64,000 nt of DNA from Chitinophaga pinensis. GTDB taxonomy: Bacteria; Bacteroidota; Bacteroidia; Chitinophagales; Chitinophagaceae. Shown piece by piece: positions 29,698 through 39,904 of this stretch; within the stretch, counting starts at the first letter, position 1, and each line of letters opens with the position of its first letter. Below the pieces are notes generated by a model. It was not told the DNA's origin, ran no database searches, and worked only from the letters and a program-made list of their open reading frames with translations. The position numbers and the translations under genes were made by a program. The stretch lies in NCBI GenBank assembly GCA_943333125.1, contig CALQSB010000001.1, positions 94,381 through 158,380 on the forward strand, given 5' to 3'.

Positions 29698-31029
29698 ATG
29701 TTTCAAAATTTAAGTGAGAAGTTAGAAAGTGCTTTCAAAAATATTAAAGGTCAGGGGAGAATCACTGATCTGAATATAGCCAATACGTTAAAGGATATTC
29801 GACGTGCACTGGTAGATGCGGATGTGAATTACAAAATTGCCAAAGAGTTTACTGAAAAAGTAAAAGAAACGGCTTTAGGCACAAAAGTTTTGCTTGCTGT
29901 AAATCCCGGGCAGCAGATGGTGAAGATTGTTCAGGATGAACTTACTGATTTAATGGGTGGTGTTGCCTCTGATTTTAATACTTCAGGTAATCCGGCGATT
30001 ATTTTAATTGCAGGGTTGCAGGGAAGCGGTAAAACTACTTTTAGTGGCAAGCTGGCTAATTATCTAAAAACCAAAAAAGGCAAATCTCCATTACTGGTTG
30101 CTGCGGATATTTATCGTCCGGCGGCGATTGATCAATTGGAAGTTTTAGGTGGACAAATTGGTGTTGATGTTTATTGTGAAAGAGAAAATAAAGATGCCGT
30201 TTCAATTGTTCAGAATGCCATTAAAGAAGCGAAATCAAAAAATAAAAATGTCATCATTATTGATACGGCCGGTCGTTTGGCAGTTGATGAAGTGATGATG
30301 ACAGAGGTAGCTAACATTAAAGCGTCAGTTAATCCACAGGAAATATTGTTTGTGGTAGATAGCATGACTGGGCAGGATGCGGTGAACACAGCTGCAGCAT
30401 TTAATGAAAGGCTGGATTTCAGTGGAGTTGTATTGACCAAATTGGATGGTGATACCAGAGGTGGTGCTGCTTTATCTATTAAATACACGGTTAACAAACC
30501 TATTAAGTTCAGTAGCAGTGGAGAGAAAATGGATACGCTGGACGTGTTTTATCCCGAAAGGATGGCTCAGCGAATCCTGGGAATGGGTGATATTGTAAGT
30601 CTGGTTGAAAAAGCTCAGGAACAATTTGATGAAGCGGAAGCCGCAAAGCTTGAAAAGAAAATCAGAAAAAATCAATTTGATTTCGAAGATTTTAAAACCC
30701 AGTTGCAGCAAATAAAGAAAATGGGTAATCTGAAAGATTTAATGGGAATGATTCCTGGAGTAGGCAAGCAAATAAAAGACCTTGATATTAATGACGATGC
30801 CTTTAAAGGAATAGAAGCGATGATTAACTCAATGACAATGCAGGAGCGTAGAAATCCTGATATTATCAATCCTAGCAGAAAGCAAAGAATTGCCAAAGGA
30901 AGCGGCAAGGATTTAAATGAACTTAATCAGTTTATCAAGCAATTTGATCAGATGAAAGATATGATGAAAATGATGAACAAGATGCCGATGGGCAGGATGC
31001 CTGGTATGGGGGGAATGGGGAAGAGGTAG
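29698..31029 (+). CDS. ffh: Signal recognition particle protein Ffh
   Basis: ILIAGLQGSGKTTFSGKLANYLK; LLVAADIYRPAAIDQL; VVLTKLDGDTRGGAALS; Met-rich M domain. Confidence 0.97.
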   Translation: MFQNLSEKLESAFKNIKGQGRITDLNIANTLKDIRRALVDADVNYKIAKEFTEKVKETALGTKVLLAVNPGQQMVKIVQDELTDLMGGVASDFNTSGNPAIILIAGLQGSGKTTFSGKLANYLKTKKGKSPLLVAADIYRPAAIDQLEVLGGQIGVDVYCERENKDAVSIVQNAIKEAKSKNKNVIIIDTAGRLAVDEVMMTEVANIKASVNPQEILFVVDSMTGQDAVNTAAAFNERLDFSGVVLTKLDGDTRGGAALSIKYTVNKPIKFSSSGEKMDTLDVFYPERMAQRILGMGDIVSLVEKAQEQFDEAEAAKLEKKIRKNQFDFEDFKTQLQQIKKMGNLKDLMGMIPGVGKQIKDLDINDDAFKGIEAMINSMTMQERRNPDIINPSRKQRIAKGSGKDLNELNQFIKQFDQMKDMMKMMNKMPMGRMPGMGGMGKR

Positions 31030-31035
31030 GAGGGT

Positions 31036-31070
31036 GGCCCCCTCAATGCCCCGAAGGGGGAAGTTGATTG
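31036..31070 (-). repeat. CCCCCTTCGGGG dispersed element, copy 5 (reverse orientation)
   Basis: GGCCCCCTCAATGCCCCGAAGGGGGAAGTTGATTG, begins 6-7 nt after the ffh stop. Confidence 0.8.
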
Positions 31071-31137
31071 TGTTTTGAGAATTAGGAATTCATTTTTGTT
31101 TTAAGCTCACCATTTTTACTCTAAAAAACAGAAGGAA

Positions 31138-32136
31138 ATGAAAAAAAACATTTTTATATTTTTTCTGTTAACTGTTTCTAAAGTGTTTGGACAAACCGAG
31201 ACCGCACAAGACTTTGGGTTTAGACATCTTGTTTTCAAATACAAATCAGACAGTATTGATGTCTTAATAAAATCAAAAAAAGGCGAAGAAAATATGCCCA
31301 AACCTATTTTCTTTTTTTGCCAAGGAAGTTTGCCGATTCCATTGATTATATACGAAGGAAAAGACGTTTATGGCACTTTCCCGTTTAACCCAGACAGCCT
31401 ATCCAACTATTATCATTTGGTCATTATCAGTAAACCGTACATACCACTTATTGCTGACGTTCGAATCCTGAAATCAGACTTTACATATGTTGACAGTACT
31501 GGAAAATTTCCTAAAGAATACATCGAAAGGAATTTATTAAGTTATTATGTTCCAAGAAATATTGCCATCATAAAATATTTACAACAACAATCGTGGGTTT
31601 CTAAAAATCGGCTTGTTGTTGCAGGTCATTCAGAAGGCAGTACAATTGGTGCAAAAATAGCAATCGAGTTGAAAAGCGTTACACATCTGATTTATTCAGG
31701 AGGTAATCCTATGGGTAGAATATTGTCTATCATTGAGCAAAGCAGGGCGAATGAAACTGATACAGATAGCACGAAATATGGAGAAAACGACATGGGCTAT
31801 TGGACTGATGTTGTCGCAAACAGAAATGACATGAATGATTCACATGGAGACACTTACAAAGCAACATATGAATTTTCTGAACCAATGCTTACAAACCTAG
31901 AAAAACTCAAAATTCCTGTTTTGGTTTCTTATGGAACAAAGGATTGGAGTTCACCTTACAACGATTTTTTGCGAGTAGACATTATTCGTAAAAACAAAAA
32001 CAATTTTAGGTTTAAAGCATATGTTGGGAAAGAACACAACTTTTTTCCAATGACAGAAGATAACAAACCCAATTACAATATCTTTAATTGGGACAAAGTA
32101 GCAAAAGACTGGTTGCAATGGCTAAACGAAGAATAA
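31138..32136 (+). CDS. Secreted alpha/beta hydrolase-like protein
   Basis: Signal peptide; VVAGHSEGSTIGAKIA nucleophile elbow; PVLVSYGTKDWSSP; GKEHNFFP. Confidence 0.75.
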   Translation: MKKNIFIFFLLTVSKVFGQTETAQDFGFRHLVFKYKSDSIDVLIKSKKGEENMPKPIFFFCQGSLPIPLIIYEGKDVYGTFPFNPDSLSNYYHLVIISKPYIPLIADVRILKSDFTYVDSTGKFPKEYIERNLLSYYVPRNIAIIKYLQQQSWVSKNRLVVAGHSEGSTIGAKIAIELKSVTHLIYSGGNPMGRILSIIEQSRANETDTDSTKYGENDMGYWTDVVANRNDMNDSHGDTYKATYEFSEPMLTNLEKLKIPVLVSYGTKDWSSPYNDFLRVDIIRKNKNNFRFKAYVGKEHNFFPMTEDNKPNYNIFNWDKVAKDWLQWLNEE

Positions 32137-32216
32137 ATAAGAATCCTTAATATAGGCATTAGATCAGGCTATAAAGAAAAATCCTCATAAACTCCTTTTT
32201 TTTCAAAAAATCCCCT

Positions 32217-32250
32217 TATCTTCGCCTCCCCGTTTTAATACGGGATTAAA
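32217..32250 (+). promoter_or_regulatory. rpsP promoter box TATCTTCG plus leader hairpin CCCGT...ACGGG
   Basis: TTATCTTCGCCTCCCCGTTTTAATACGGGATTAAACC. Confidence 0.55.
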
Positions 32251-32286
32251 CCCTATTGTTCACAACCGAAAAAATTTCTATTTTTT

Positions 32287-32775
32287 ATGGCTGTAAAAAT
32301 GAGATTGCAAAGACATGGTTCTAAGAAAAGACCATTCTATTTCATTGTAGTTGCTGACGGACGCAGTCCTCGCGACGGTAAATTCATTCAAAAATTAGGT
32401 ACGTACAATCCTTTGACGGTTCCTGCTACAGTGCAGGTAGATCGCCAGAAAGCATTGGATTGGCTTCAGAAAGGTGCTCAACCCACCGACACTGTTCGCC
32501 GTATTCTTTCTTTCAAAGGAGTATTGTTCTTAAAGCATTTACTTCGCGGAGTAAGCTTAGGCTTATTTGATGAGGCTACTGCGATGGAAAAATTTACAAA
32601 ATGGAGCGTTGAACACGATGCCCATGTTGCAAATCGTCAAAGTGCTCATAAAAAAGCACGTATGGATCGTCGCAATGTACCTGTTGTAAGGAAAGTAGAA
32701 TCTAAACCAGAAGAAACTCCTTCAGCAGAAGTAACACAAGAAGAAACACAAGAAGAAACCAAAGCAGAAGAATAA
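32287..32775 (+). CDS. rpsP: 30S ribosomal protein S16
   Basis: [43 protein letters not shown]. Confidence 0.97.
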   Translation: MAVKMRLQRHGSKKRPFYFIVVADGRSPRDGKFIQKLGTYNPLTVPATVQVDRQKALDWLQKGAQPTDTVRRILSFKGVLFLKHLLRGVSLGLFDEATAMEKFTKWSVEHDAHVANRQSAHKKARMDRRNVPVVRKVESKPEETPSAEVTQEETQEETKAEE

Positions 32776-32800
32776 TTATCTCTGTGCCGTAAATTCTTTC

Positions 32801-32829
32801 AAGTCCCGTTTAATGCGGGACTTTTTTAA
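32801..32829 (+). terminator. Terminator/attenuator after rpsP
   Basis: AAGTCCCG-TTTAATG-CGGGACTTTTTT. Confidence 0.8.
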
Positions 32830-32863
32830 TTTTTCCTTTTATATTTATTATTAATTCGGAACA

Positions 32864-33379
32864 ATGTCACAGTATTTTAAAATTGGAAAATTTGCAGCCA
32901 GCTTCGGCTTGGCAGGAGATTTAGTTTTACACCATAATCTTGGCAAGAAAACAACCTTGAAAGGACTTGAGGCTGTTTTTATTGAAGAAGGGGAAGATAA
33001 TTTTATGCCTTATTTCATCGAAAAAACAGCTATTAAAAATGACGCCGAAACTTATATTAAACTGGAAGGGATAGATAATAAAGAAGTAGCCAGAAAACTT
33101 ACCCCAAAAGAAGTATGGATGCTGGAGGCTGATTTTAAAAAATACTCAGAAAAATCATCACCTATTGCTTTATTGGGGTTTCATATTATTGAAGGAGAAA
33201 ATGATCTTGGGACTATTATAGAAGTTATAGAACAACCACATCAGATTCTTTGTGCAATCATATACAATGGGAAAGAAGCGTTAATTCCTATACATGAAGG
33301 AAGCCTGATAAAAATCGACAAGAGAAATAAAAAAATTTTTGTTGACTTACCGGAAGGATTACTCGAAATCTATAGTTAA
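32864..33379 (+). CDS. rimM: Ribosome maturation factor RimM
   Basis: YFKIGKFAASFGLAGDLVLHHNLG; downstream of rpsP; PRC-barrel tail ALIPIHEGSLIKIDKRNKKIFVDLPEGLLEIYS. Confidence 0.93.
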   Translation: MSQYFKIGKFAASFGLAGDLVLHHNLGKKTTLKGLEAVFIEEGEDNFMPYFIEKTAIKNDAETYIKLEGIDNKEVARKLTPKEVWMLEADFKKYSEKSSPIALLGFHIIEGENDLGTIIEVIEQPHQILCAIIYNGKEALIPIHEGSLIKIDKRNKKIFVDLPEGLLEIYS

Positions 33380-33411
33380 GGCATATTCAATTTTAACACC
33401 CAATTAAACGG

Positions 33412-34131
33412 TCAGCTATTTTTACTTAATTGCTGCATCAAAGCCCTGAATTCTTTTGGCATTTCAGCAGTAATTTCATGTCTGGTGTTTTTCTCATCGG
33501 TAAAAGTTAGCTTGTAAGAATGAAGCGCCAGTCTACTGATAATCGGCCTTTCTTCTTCATCGTGCTGACTTAATTTAAATTTCTTTTTAAAAGAAGACAG
33601 TAAGACAGGTTTGCCATCTCCGTATATGGGGTCACAGGCTAAAGGAATTCCAATGTTTTTTGAATGCACCCTGATTTGGTGTGTCCTTCCTGTATGTAAT
33701 TGAAAAGAAACCAAAGAATATTGTTTGTAAGTTTCAAGTACTTCGTATCCTGTAGTTGAAGGTTTTCCATTTCGGTGAATCACCATGGTCCCTTTTTGTA
33801 GAAGATGTTCCGAAATTGGCGCATCGATTAAACCGGTTTTTTCCGGAGGAGTTCCAACGACGACTCCCAGATAATATTTTTCAATTTTTCTTTCTTCAAA
33901 AAGCCTCGAGAAAAACTTATGTGAGACTTCTGTTTTTGCAAATAATATCAAACCGCTGGTGTCTTTATCTAGTCGGTGAACAGTAAAAATATTGCCGTAT
34001 TTCTCAATCAGAATTTCTTTCAGTGACTTTTCGGTTTGTCCTCTATCGGGAATACTAAGCATACCAGTTGGTTTGCTTACAGCAACAAATTCATCATTCT
34101 CAAAAACTATTTGTAATTGATTTTTGGCCAC
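33412..34131 (-). CDS. RluA family pseudouridine synthase
   Basis: TVHRLDKDTSGLILFAKTEVSHKFFSRLFEERKIEKYYLGVV; LHTGRTHQIRVHSKNIGIPLACDPIYG. Confidence 0.94.
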   Translation of the reverse strand: MAKNQLQIVFENDEFVAVSKPTGMLSIPDRGQTEKSLKEILIEKYGNIFTVHRLDKDTSGLILFAKTEVSHKFFSRLFEERKIEKYYLGVVVGTPPEKTGLIDAPISEHLLQKGTMVIHRNGKPSTTGYEVLETYKQYSLVSFQLHTGRTHQIRVHSKNIGIPLACDPIYGDGKPVLLSSFKKKFKLSQHDEEERPIISRLALHSYKLTFTDEKNTRHEITAEMPKEFRALMQQLSKNS

Positions 34132-34145
34132 AGGATTTTAACTGT

Positions 34146-35135
34146 TTAGATTTTCTTTTTGGAAGCGTTTAGATATTTCAATAAACGTATTTCTTTTTCA
34201 CTCAGGATTCTCCATTTTCCACGCTCAACATTTTTCTTGGTAAGTCCTGCATACATAACCCGATCAAGCCCTTTGACATCGTATTTCAGGTGCTCAAAAA
34301 TACGTCTTACAATTCTGTTTCTTCCGCTGTGAATTTCGATACCAATAATAGATTTGTCTTTGGAATCGGCATAAGCCAGACTATCAACATTCACCGGTCC
34401 GTCTTCCAGAATCAAGCCTTTTAAGATTTTTTCAAAATCGCCTTTAGTTAATATTTTGTCCAGTTTAACTTCATAGATTTTTTTTATTTCAAAACTGGGA
34501 TGTGATAATTTTTGAGTAAGATCTCCGTCATTAGTCAGTAATAATACTCCTGAAGTATTTCTATCTAATCGGCCAATAGGATAAACTCTTTCAGTTGTTG
34601 CATTTTTAATAAGTTGCAAAACTGTTTTTCTACCTTGAGGGTCATCAGTTGTAGTAATGTAATCCTTAGGTTTATTCAAAAGAATGTATTGTAGATTTTT
34701 GGTTACGAAAAGCTTTTTATTGTTGTAAAAAACCACATCCGTTGGTTCCACTTTATAACCGGGTTCAGTCAAAACTTTATCATTAACTTTTACTTTGCCT
34801 TCTGTAATCAGCATCACCGCATCTCTTCTTGAACAAACACCACAATGGGCCATGTATTTATTCAAAGGCATTGCCGATTGGTCGGATTTATTTTCTGTTT
34901 TTTTTGAAGGAGTAGTTGTTGTAGTTTTTGATTTGACCGAAGCAGGCTTTGCGGCAGGAGCTACATTATTTTCAATGTTTCTTTTTGCAATCCTGGCTTG
35001 ATATTTTTCTTCTTTTACTTTGTCGAAATAAGCAGCTCTTTCTTTTTTAACCTTTTTCTTTTCCTGGCGATGGGATTCCTTTACCGCGCTGTTTTTCTTT
35101 TTGACTACAAATTTCTGGAATGAAGACTGACTCAT
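34146..35135 (-). CDS. RluB/RsuA-family pseudouridine synthase with S4 domain
   Basis: MPLNKYMAHCGVCSRRDAVMLITEGKVKVND; VYPIGRLDRNTSGVLLLTNDGDLTQKLSHP; IHSGRNRIVRRIFEHLKYDV; start at MSQSSFQKF. Confidence 0.92.
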   Translation of the reverse strand: MSQSSFQKFVVKKKNSAVKESHRQEKKKVKKERAAYFDKVKEEKYQARIAKRNIENNVAPAAKPASVKSKTTTTTPSKKTENKSDQSAMPLNKYMAHCGVCSRRDAVMLITEGKVKVNDKVLTEPGYKVEPTDVVFYNNKKLFVTKNLQYILLNKPKDYITTTDDPQGRKTVLQLIKNATTERVYPIGRLDRNTSGVLLLTNDGDLTQKLSHPSFEIKKIYEVKLDKILTKGDFEKILKGLILEDGPVNVDSLAYADSKDKSIIGIEIHSGRNRIVRRIFEHLKYDVKGLDRVMYAGLTKKNVERGKWRILSEKEIRLLKYLNASKKKI

Positions 35136-35419
35136 GATTTTTAATTTTATGCTGTTTTTCAACAGTAATGAAGCTCAAATGTACAATTTAAAAGCGACGA
35201 TTTTTAGTTTAAATGATTATAAAGCCAATCCCCGTTGATATGATTGAGTAAAAAAAAGCGTTTTATAAAATCACGCTTGCATTTAATTTGCAGATTAAAT
35301 ACTACTGTTCAATTGCTGATTTGTCTTTATAGTGGTTTATTCCAGTCATTTGCTTTTTACCACTTTCAAGTAATTCTTTATTGAAGCGTTACAAATTTCA
35401 AAAAAGAAATTATTTCCAA

Positions 35420-36472
35420 TTACGAAACAACTTTGTCTTTATTTGCCAGCTGTCCACAAGCGGCATCGATATCTTTTCCCCGGCTTCTTCTTACCCTCAC
35501 ATTCACACGATGTTGAGCAAGATGATCAGTAAATGCCTGTGTTTTTTCTTCCTCAGGCTTAATAAAGGTGGCGCCGAAAATAGGATTGTATTCAATAACA
35601 TTTATCAGGTGAGTAGGAACTTTTCTGTATATTTTGATAAGGTTGTCAGCATCTTCGATACTGTCATTTTTATCTTTGAATAAAATGTATTCTAATGTAA
35701 TATCGTTTTTTGTTTTGTCGTAGAAGTAATTTAATGCCTCGATGAGCAAATCAATTGTATTGCTTTCATTGATGGGCATAATTTCATCCCTCTTCTTATC
35801 TGTTGGAGCATGTAAAGAAAGAGCAAGATTAAATCGAACCTGATCATCTCCCAGCTGTTTGATCATTTTTGCCACACCTGCAGTTGAAACCGTAATTCTT
35901 TTTGGACTGATATTCATACTGTCTGAGGCGGTAATACGATCTATGGATTTTAAAACATTTTTATAATTTAAAAGGGGTTCACCCATTCCCATATAAACGA
36001 TGTTGCTGAGTTTTTTCTGATACGTTTTTTCGCTCTGCTCATTTAATAAAGCAACCTGATCATAGATTTCTTCAAAATGAAGATTCCTTTTACGGTCCAT
36101 TTTTCCTGTGGCACAAAATTTACAGGTCAGGCTGCATCCAATTTGGGAAGAAACACAAGCGGTATTTCTTTTTTCTGTAGGTATGAGTACTCCTTCAATC
36201 AGGTGATTGTCAAATGTCCTGAATCTGGATTTTAGTGTCCCGTCATCGCTGATCTGAGTTACATCAACTTTGATTGCATTTAATGAAAAATCTGCGGTGA
36301 GTTTATTTCTAAGCTCTAGAGAAAGATTGCTCATCTCGTTGAAATCTCGTGCATTTTTTTTCCAAAGCCATTCGTAAGCCTGAATAGCACGGAATTTCTT
36401 ATCACCAATTGATTCGAAGTACTCCTTCAAATCAGGCAAGGTTAACTCTCTGATATTTCTGCTGGTTGCCAT
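35420..36472 (-). CDS. rlmN: 23S rRNA (adenine2503-C2) methyltransferase RlmN
   Basis: ACVSSQIGCSLTCKFCATGKMDRKRNL; YMGMGEPLLNYKNV; RVNVRVRRSRGKDIDAACGQLA. Confidence 0.97.
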   Translation of the reverse strand: MATSRNIRELTLPDLKEYFESIGDKKFRAIQAYEWLWKKNARDFNEMSNLSLELRNKLTADFSLNAIKVDVTQISDDGTLKSRFRTFDNHLIEGVLIPTEKRNTACVSSQIGCSLTCKFCATGKMDRKRNLHFEEIYDQVALLNEQSEKTYQKKLSNIVYMGMGEPLLNYKNVLKSIDRITASDSMNISPKRITVSTAGVAKMIKQLGDDQVRFNLALSLHAPTDKKRDEIMPINESNTIDLLIEALNYFYDKTKNDITLEYILFKDKNDSIEDADNLIKIYRKVPTHLINVIEYNPIFGATFIKPEEEKTQAFTDHLAQHRVNVRVRRSRGKDIDAACGQLANKDKVVS

Positions 36473-36476
36473 GACG

Positions 36477-36484
36477 CAAAGATA
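36477..36484 (-). promoter_or_regulatory. -7 box TATCTTTG 4 nt upstream of rlmN start
   Basis: Minus strand TATCTTTG-CGTC-ATG. Confidence 0.6.
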
Positions 36485-36601
36485 AACAACCTAAATTTGA
36501 TAAAGAGGTATTCAAATACTAACTTCACGAAAGCTTTTAAATTTGTATAATAAAAGCATTGAAATTTATCAGAATTTCTTTTTTTTATAAAAAAAATAGT
36601 C

Positions 36602-37795
36602 ATGGAAACAGTTTATGTTGTTGATTCAGTGAGAACTCCGATTGGTAAATACGGAGGGGCGCTCTCTGGCATCAGGCCCGATGATTTATTGGCAATTGTA
36701 ATCAAGGCGCTGATTGGCAGAAATAAGAATATAGACATTAATGCAATTGAAGATGTAATTGCAGGGGCCGCAAATCAAAGCGGAGAGGACAATAGAAATG
36801 TTGCCAGAATGGCTGCTTTATTGGCCGGGTTGCCAACTACGGTTGCAGGAAATACGGTCAATAGGCTTTGTGCAAGTGGTTTACAGGCAATTATGGACAG
36901 CGCAAGAACCATTGCTTGTGGCGATGCACAATTAATGATAGCGTGTGGGGTTGAAAATATGAGCAGAGCACCATTTGTTATGCCCAAAGCAACAAGTGCC
37001 TTCGATAGAAATACACAGATTTTTGATACTACAATGGGATGGCGTTTTATAAATAAGAAACTGTCAGAACTTTATTTTCCTTATTCAATGGGGGAGACCG
37101 CTGAAAATATTGCTAAACAATGGAATATTAGTCGACATGCTCAGGATGAATTTGCAATGTCAAGTCAGCAAAAATTTGCACTTGCACAAAAAGCCGAAAA
37201 ATTCAAAGATGAAATTATTCCGGTTCAGATTCAAATTGGAAAAGATAGTTTTGATTTTGAACAAGATGAGCATCCCCGATTGACATCATTAGATAAACTG
37301 GCTCAATTGAAGCCCGCCTTTATTAAAGATGGAACGGTAACCGCAGGAAACAGCAGCGGCATTAATGATGGCGCTGCTGCAATGTTACTCGCAAGTGAGG
37401 CCGCAGTTAGAAAATTTGCATTAAAGCCCATAGCCAAAATTAAAAGTATGGCAGTAGCTGGAGTTGAACCAGCTGTTATGGGAATCGGGCCTTTGCCCGC
37501 AACTCAAAAGGCACTCAAGAGAGCCGGTATTTCTGTTTCCGATTTAGATCTGATTGAATTAAATGAAGCATTTGCTTCTCAGAGTATTGCCTGTATTCAT
37601 GATTTAGGTCTCGATCTTGAAAAGGTAAATGTAAATGGAGGCGCTATTGCCCTGGGGCATCCATTGGGTTGCAGCGGTGTTAGAATTTCTACAACGCTTT
37701 TGCATGAAATGGCAAGAAGAAAAAGTAAATATGGATTGGCGACAATGTGCGTTGGTGTAGGGCAGGGAGCAGCAATTATTTTCGAGGGAGTCTGA
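36602..37795 (+). CDS. Acetyl-CoA C-acyltransferase (thiolase)
   Basis: [72 protein letters not shown]. Confidence 0.96.
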   Translation: METVYVVDSVRTPIGKYGGALSGIRPDDLLAIVIKALIGRNKNIDINAIEDVIAGAANQSGEDNRNVARMAALLAGLPTTVAGNTVNRLCASGLQAIMDSARTIACGDAQLMIACGVENMSRAPFVMPKATSAFDRNTQIFDTTMGWRFINKKLSELYFPYSMGETAENIAKQWNISRHAQDEFAMSSQQKFALAQKAEKFKDEIIPVQIQIGKDSFDFEQDEHPRLTSLDKLAQLKPAFIKDGTVTAGNSSGINDGAAAMLLASEAAVRKFALKPIAKIKSMAVAGVEPAVMGIGPLPATQKALKRAGISVSDLDLIELNEAFASQSIACIHDLGLDLEKVNVNGGAIALGHPLGCSGVRISTTLLHEMARRKSKYGLATMCVGVGQGAAIIFEGV

Positions 37796-37933
37796 TTTAA
37801 TTATGTGGAATTTTAAGTGTGGAATGTGGAATGAAATAAATAATAAGTTCAATAGCCTAGCCTCCTCCCCAACCCCTTTCCAAAGGAGATAGGAGCAATT
37901 AAAATAGTCTACCAAAAACAAATACAGCCAAAC

Positions 37934-37963
37934 AACTTCCCCCTTCGGGGGATCGAGGGGGCT
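37934..37963 (+). repeat. CCCCCTTCGGGGG dispersed element, copy 6
   Basis: AACTTCCCCCTTCGGGGGATCGAGGGGGCT; 1 bp from hisS stop. Confidence 0.85.
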
Positions 37964-37964
37964 C

Positions 37965-39323
37965 TTACTTCAAGTATTCCACCAATTCTCCAAAACCAAT
38001 ATTTTCCTGAGCCCCGGTCTTTAAATTCTTTACAACTGCATTTTTTTCTTCGATTTCTTTGCTTCCAATGATTATCGCAAAATTGATATTTTTCTTATCG
38101 GCATATTTGAACTGCTTTTCCATTTTTGTAAACTCATGAAACATTTCACAGGAAATACCGTTGTCGCGTACCTGCTGCATGATTTTATAGGCAAACAGGC
38201 TTTCTTTTTCTCCCATATTAAAAAATATGGCCTGAATTCCAGACTGAAGATTTTCCGGAAATAATTTTAATTCTTCCATCACATCATAAATCCTGTCAAC
38301 ACCAAAGCTGATGCCAACACCAGGTACATTTGGAACCCCAAATAATTCCGTAAGATTATCATATCTGCCACCGCCACCTATACTTCCCATTTGTACATTT
38401 AATGGAGCCTTTACTTCAAAAATAATCCCCGTATAGTAATTCAATCCTCGGGCTAAAGTAAAGTCGATGTCAATATTATATTTTTCGCAGTGATTTAAAA
38501 CAAAAGCAAGTTCTGATTTCCCTTCTGATGCACTGGTATTGTCAAGTAGTTCAGTTATTTTATTCAGCTTTTCGGTATTGCTGCCACTGATGTTGAGATA
38601 ATTTTCGATGAGTCCAATTTGTGTGCTGTTCAGCCCTCGTTGCTCCAGTTCCGCTTTTACTTTTTCTATGCCAATCTTATCTAGTTTATCAATAGCAATG
38701 GTAATATCTGTCAATAATTCACTACTGCCACACATTTCTGCAAGCGATGAAAGTATTTTTCTGCTGTTGATTTTAAGTATATAATTCCCGAGTCCAAGCT
38801 TTGCGAAAACAGAATGATATACACCCGCCAGTTCCACTTCATTAATCAAATTACTGCTTCCAACCACATCGGCATCGCATTGAGTAAACTCTCTGTACCT
38901 TCCTTTCTGAGGACGGTCGGCACGCCATACTTGCTGAATCTGATATCGTTTGTAAGGGAACGTTAGTTGTCCGTAATTCATGGCTACAAATCGGGCAAAT
39001 GGAATTGTAAGATCGTATTTAAGCGCCCTTTCAGTAAGTAATGAACTGCTTTTGCCTTGTGTTGCCTTCTCGAATCCATCCTTGGCTTTTTCTGCATTTT
39101 TGGGATCATTTAAGCCGTTATTGAGTACTTTAAAAATCAATCGGTCACCTTCTTCTCCATACTTCCCCATCAATGTGTCCAGGTTTTCCATTGCAGGAGT
39201 TTCCAGTGGCTCAAAACCATAGTTCTCAAAAACATTTTTAATAGTGTTGAAAATGTGATTTCTTTTTCTGATGGTCTCTGCAGAAAAATCTCTCATTCCC
39301 TGTGGTAAACTTGGTTTTGTCAT
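37965..39323 (-). CDS. hisS: Histidyl-tRNA synthetase
   Basis: PSLPQGMRDFSAETIRKRNHI; RADRPQKGRYREFTQCDADVVG; LARGLNYYTGIIFEV; GGGGRYDNLTELFG. Confidence 0.96.
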   Translation of the reverse strand: MTKPSLPQGMRDFSAETIRKRNHIFNTIKNVFENYGFEPLETPAMENLDTLMGKYGEEGDRLIFKVLNNGLNDPKNAEKAKDGFEKATQGKSSSLLTERALKYDLTIPFARFVAMNYGQLTFPYKRYQIQQVWRADRPQKGRYREFTQCDADVVGSSNLINEVELAGVYHSVFAKLGLGNYILKINSRKILSSLAEMCGSSELLTDITIAIDKLDKIGIEKVKAELEQRGLNSTQIGLIENYLNISGSNTEKLNKITELLDNTSASEGKSELAFVLNHCEKYNIDIDFTLARGLNYYTGIIFEVKAPLNVQMGSIGGGGRYDNLTELFGVPNVPGVGISFGVDRIYDVMEELKLFPENLQSGIQAIFFNMGEKESLFAYKIMQQVRDNGISCEMFHEFTKMEKQFKYADKKNINFAIIIGSKEIEEKNAVVKNLKTGAQENIGFGELVEYLK

Positions 39324-39331
39324 TATAACGT

Positions 39332-39805
39332 TTATGTTTGCTTGTGTTTATTTAAATAATTTTCGATAATTAAATCGCAAGTGGTGTCGATTAAATCATA
39401 CACTTCAATAAATCCGTCTTCACCACTATACCATGGATCCGGAACATCCAATGAACCTTCTGGTTGCATTATTTCCAGAAACAAAGATGTCTTATTTTTA
39501 TCGAATTCTGTTCCTGCAATCCTCTTCATATCATCGAGCACATCCTCAGCCATAGCGTAAATAAAATCAAATTCTCTGAAATCGTCTTTTGTTATTTTTC
39601 TGGATTGTTGATTACTGATGTCAATGCCATTAGATAAAGCTAGTTTTTGACAGATATGGTGAGGTCTTTCATCATTGTGATATCCATTTGTGCCGGCACT
39701 ATCTATTTTCCAGTTCAGTCCTGCTTTGGTTGCCTTATGTTGTAAAAGGCCTTCTGCCAGAGGGCTTCTGCAAATATTTCCCAAACATACCATAAGAATT
39801 TTCAT
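39332..39805 (-). CDS. Low molecular weight protein-tyrosine-phosphatase
   Basis: MKILMVCLGNICRSPLAEGLLQHK (CX5R); DVPDPWYSGEDGF. Confidence 0.95.
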   Translation of the reverse strand: MKILMVCLGNICRSPLAEGLLQHKATKAGLNWKIDSAGTNGYHNDERPHHICQKLALSNGIDISNQQSRKITKDDFREFDFIYAMAEDVLDDMKRIAGTEFDKNKTSLFLEIMQPEGSLDVPDPWYSGEDGFIEVYDLIDTTCDLIIENYLNKHKQT

Positions 39806-39809
39806 GACG

Positions 39810-39817
39810 CAAAGATA
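39810..39817 (-). promoter_or_regulatory. -7 box TATCTTTG 4 nt upstream of phosphatase start
   Basis: Minus strand TATCTTTG-CGTC-ATG, same as rlmN. Confidence 0.6.
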
Positions 39818-39904
39818 ATTATAAGCACATTCATTATGGAATATTTAGCAGGCCATCATCTAAAATTTCAGGAACACTATTTTTTCATTTTTAAATCAAT
39901 CATC

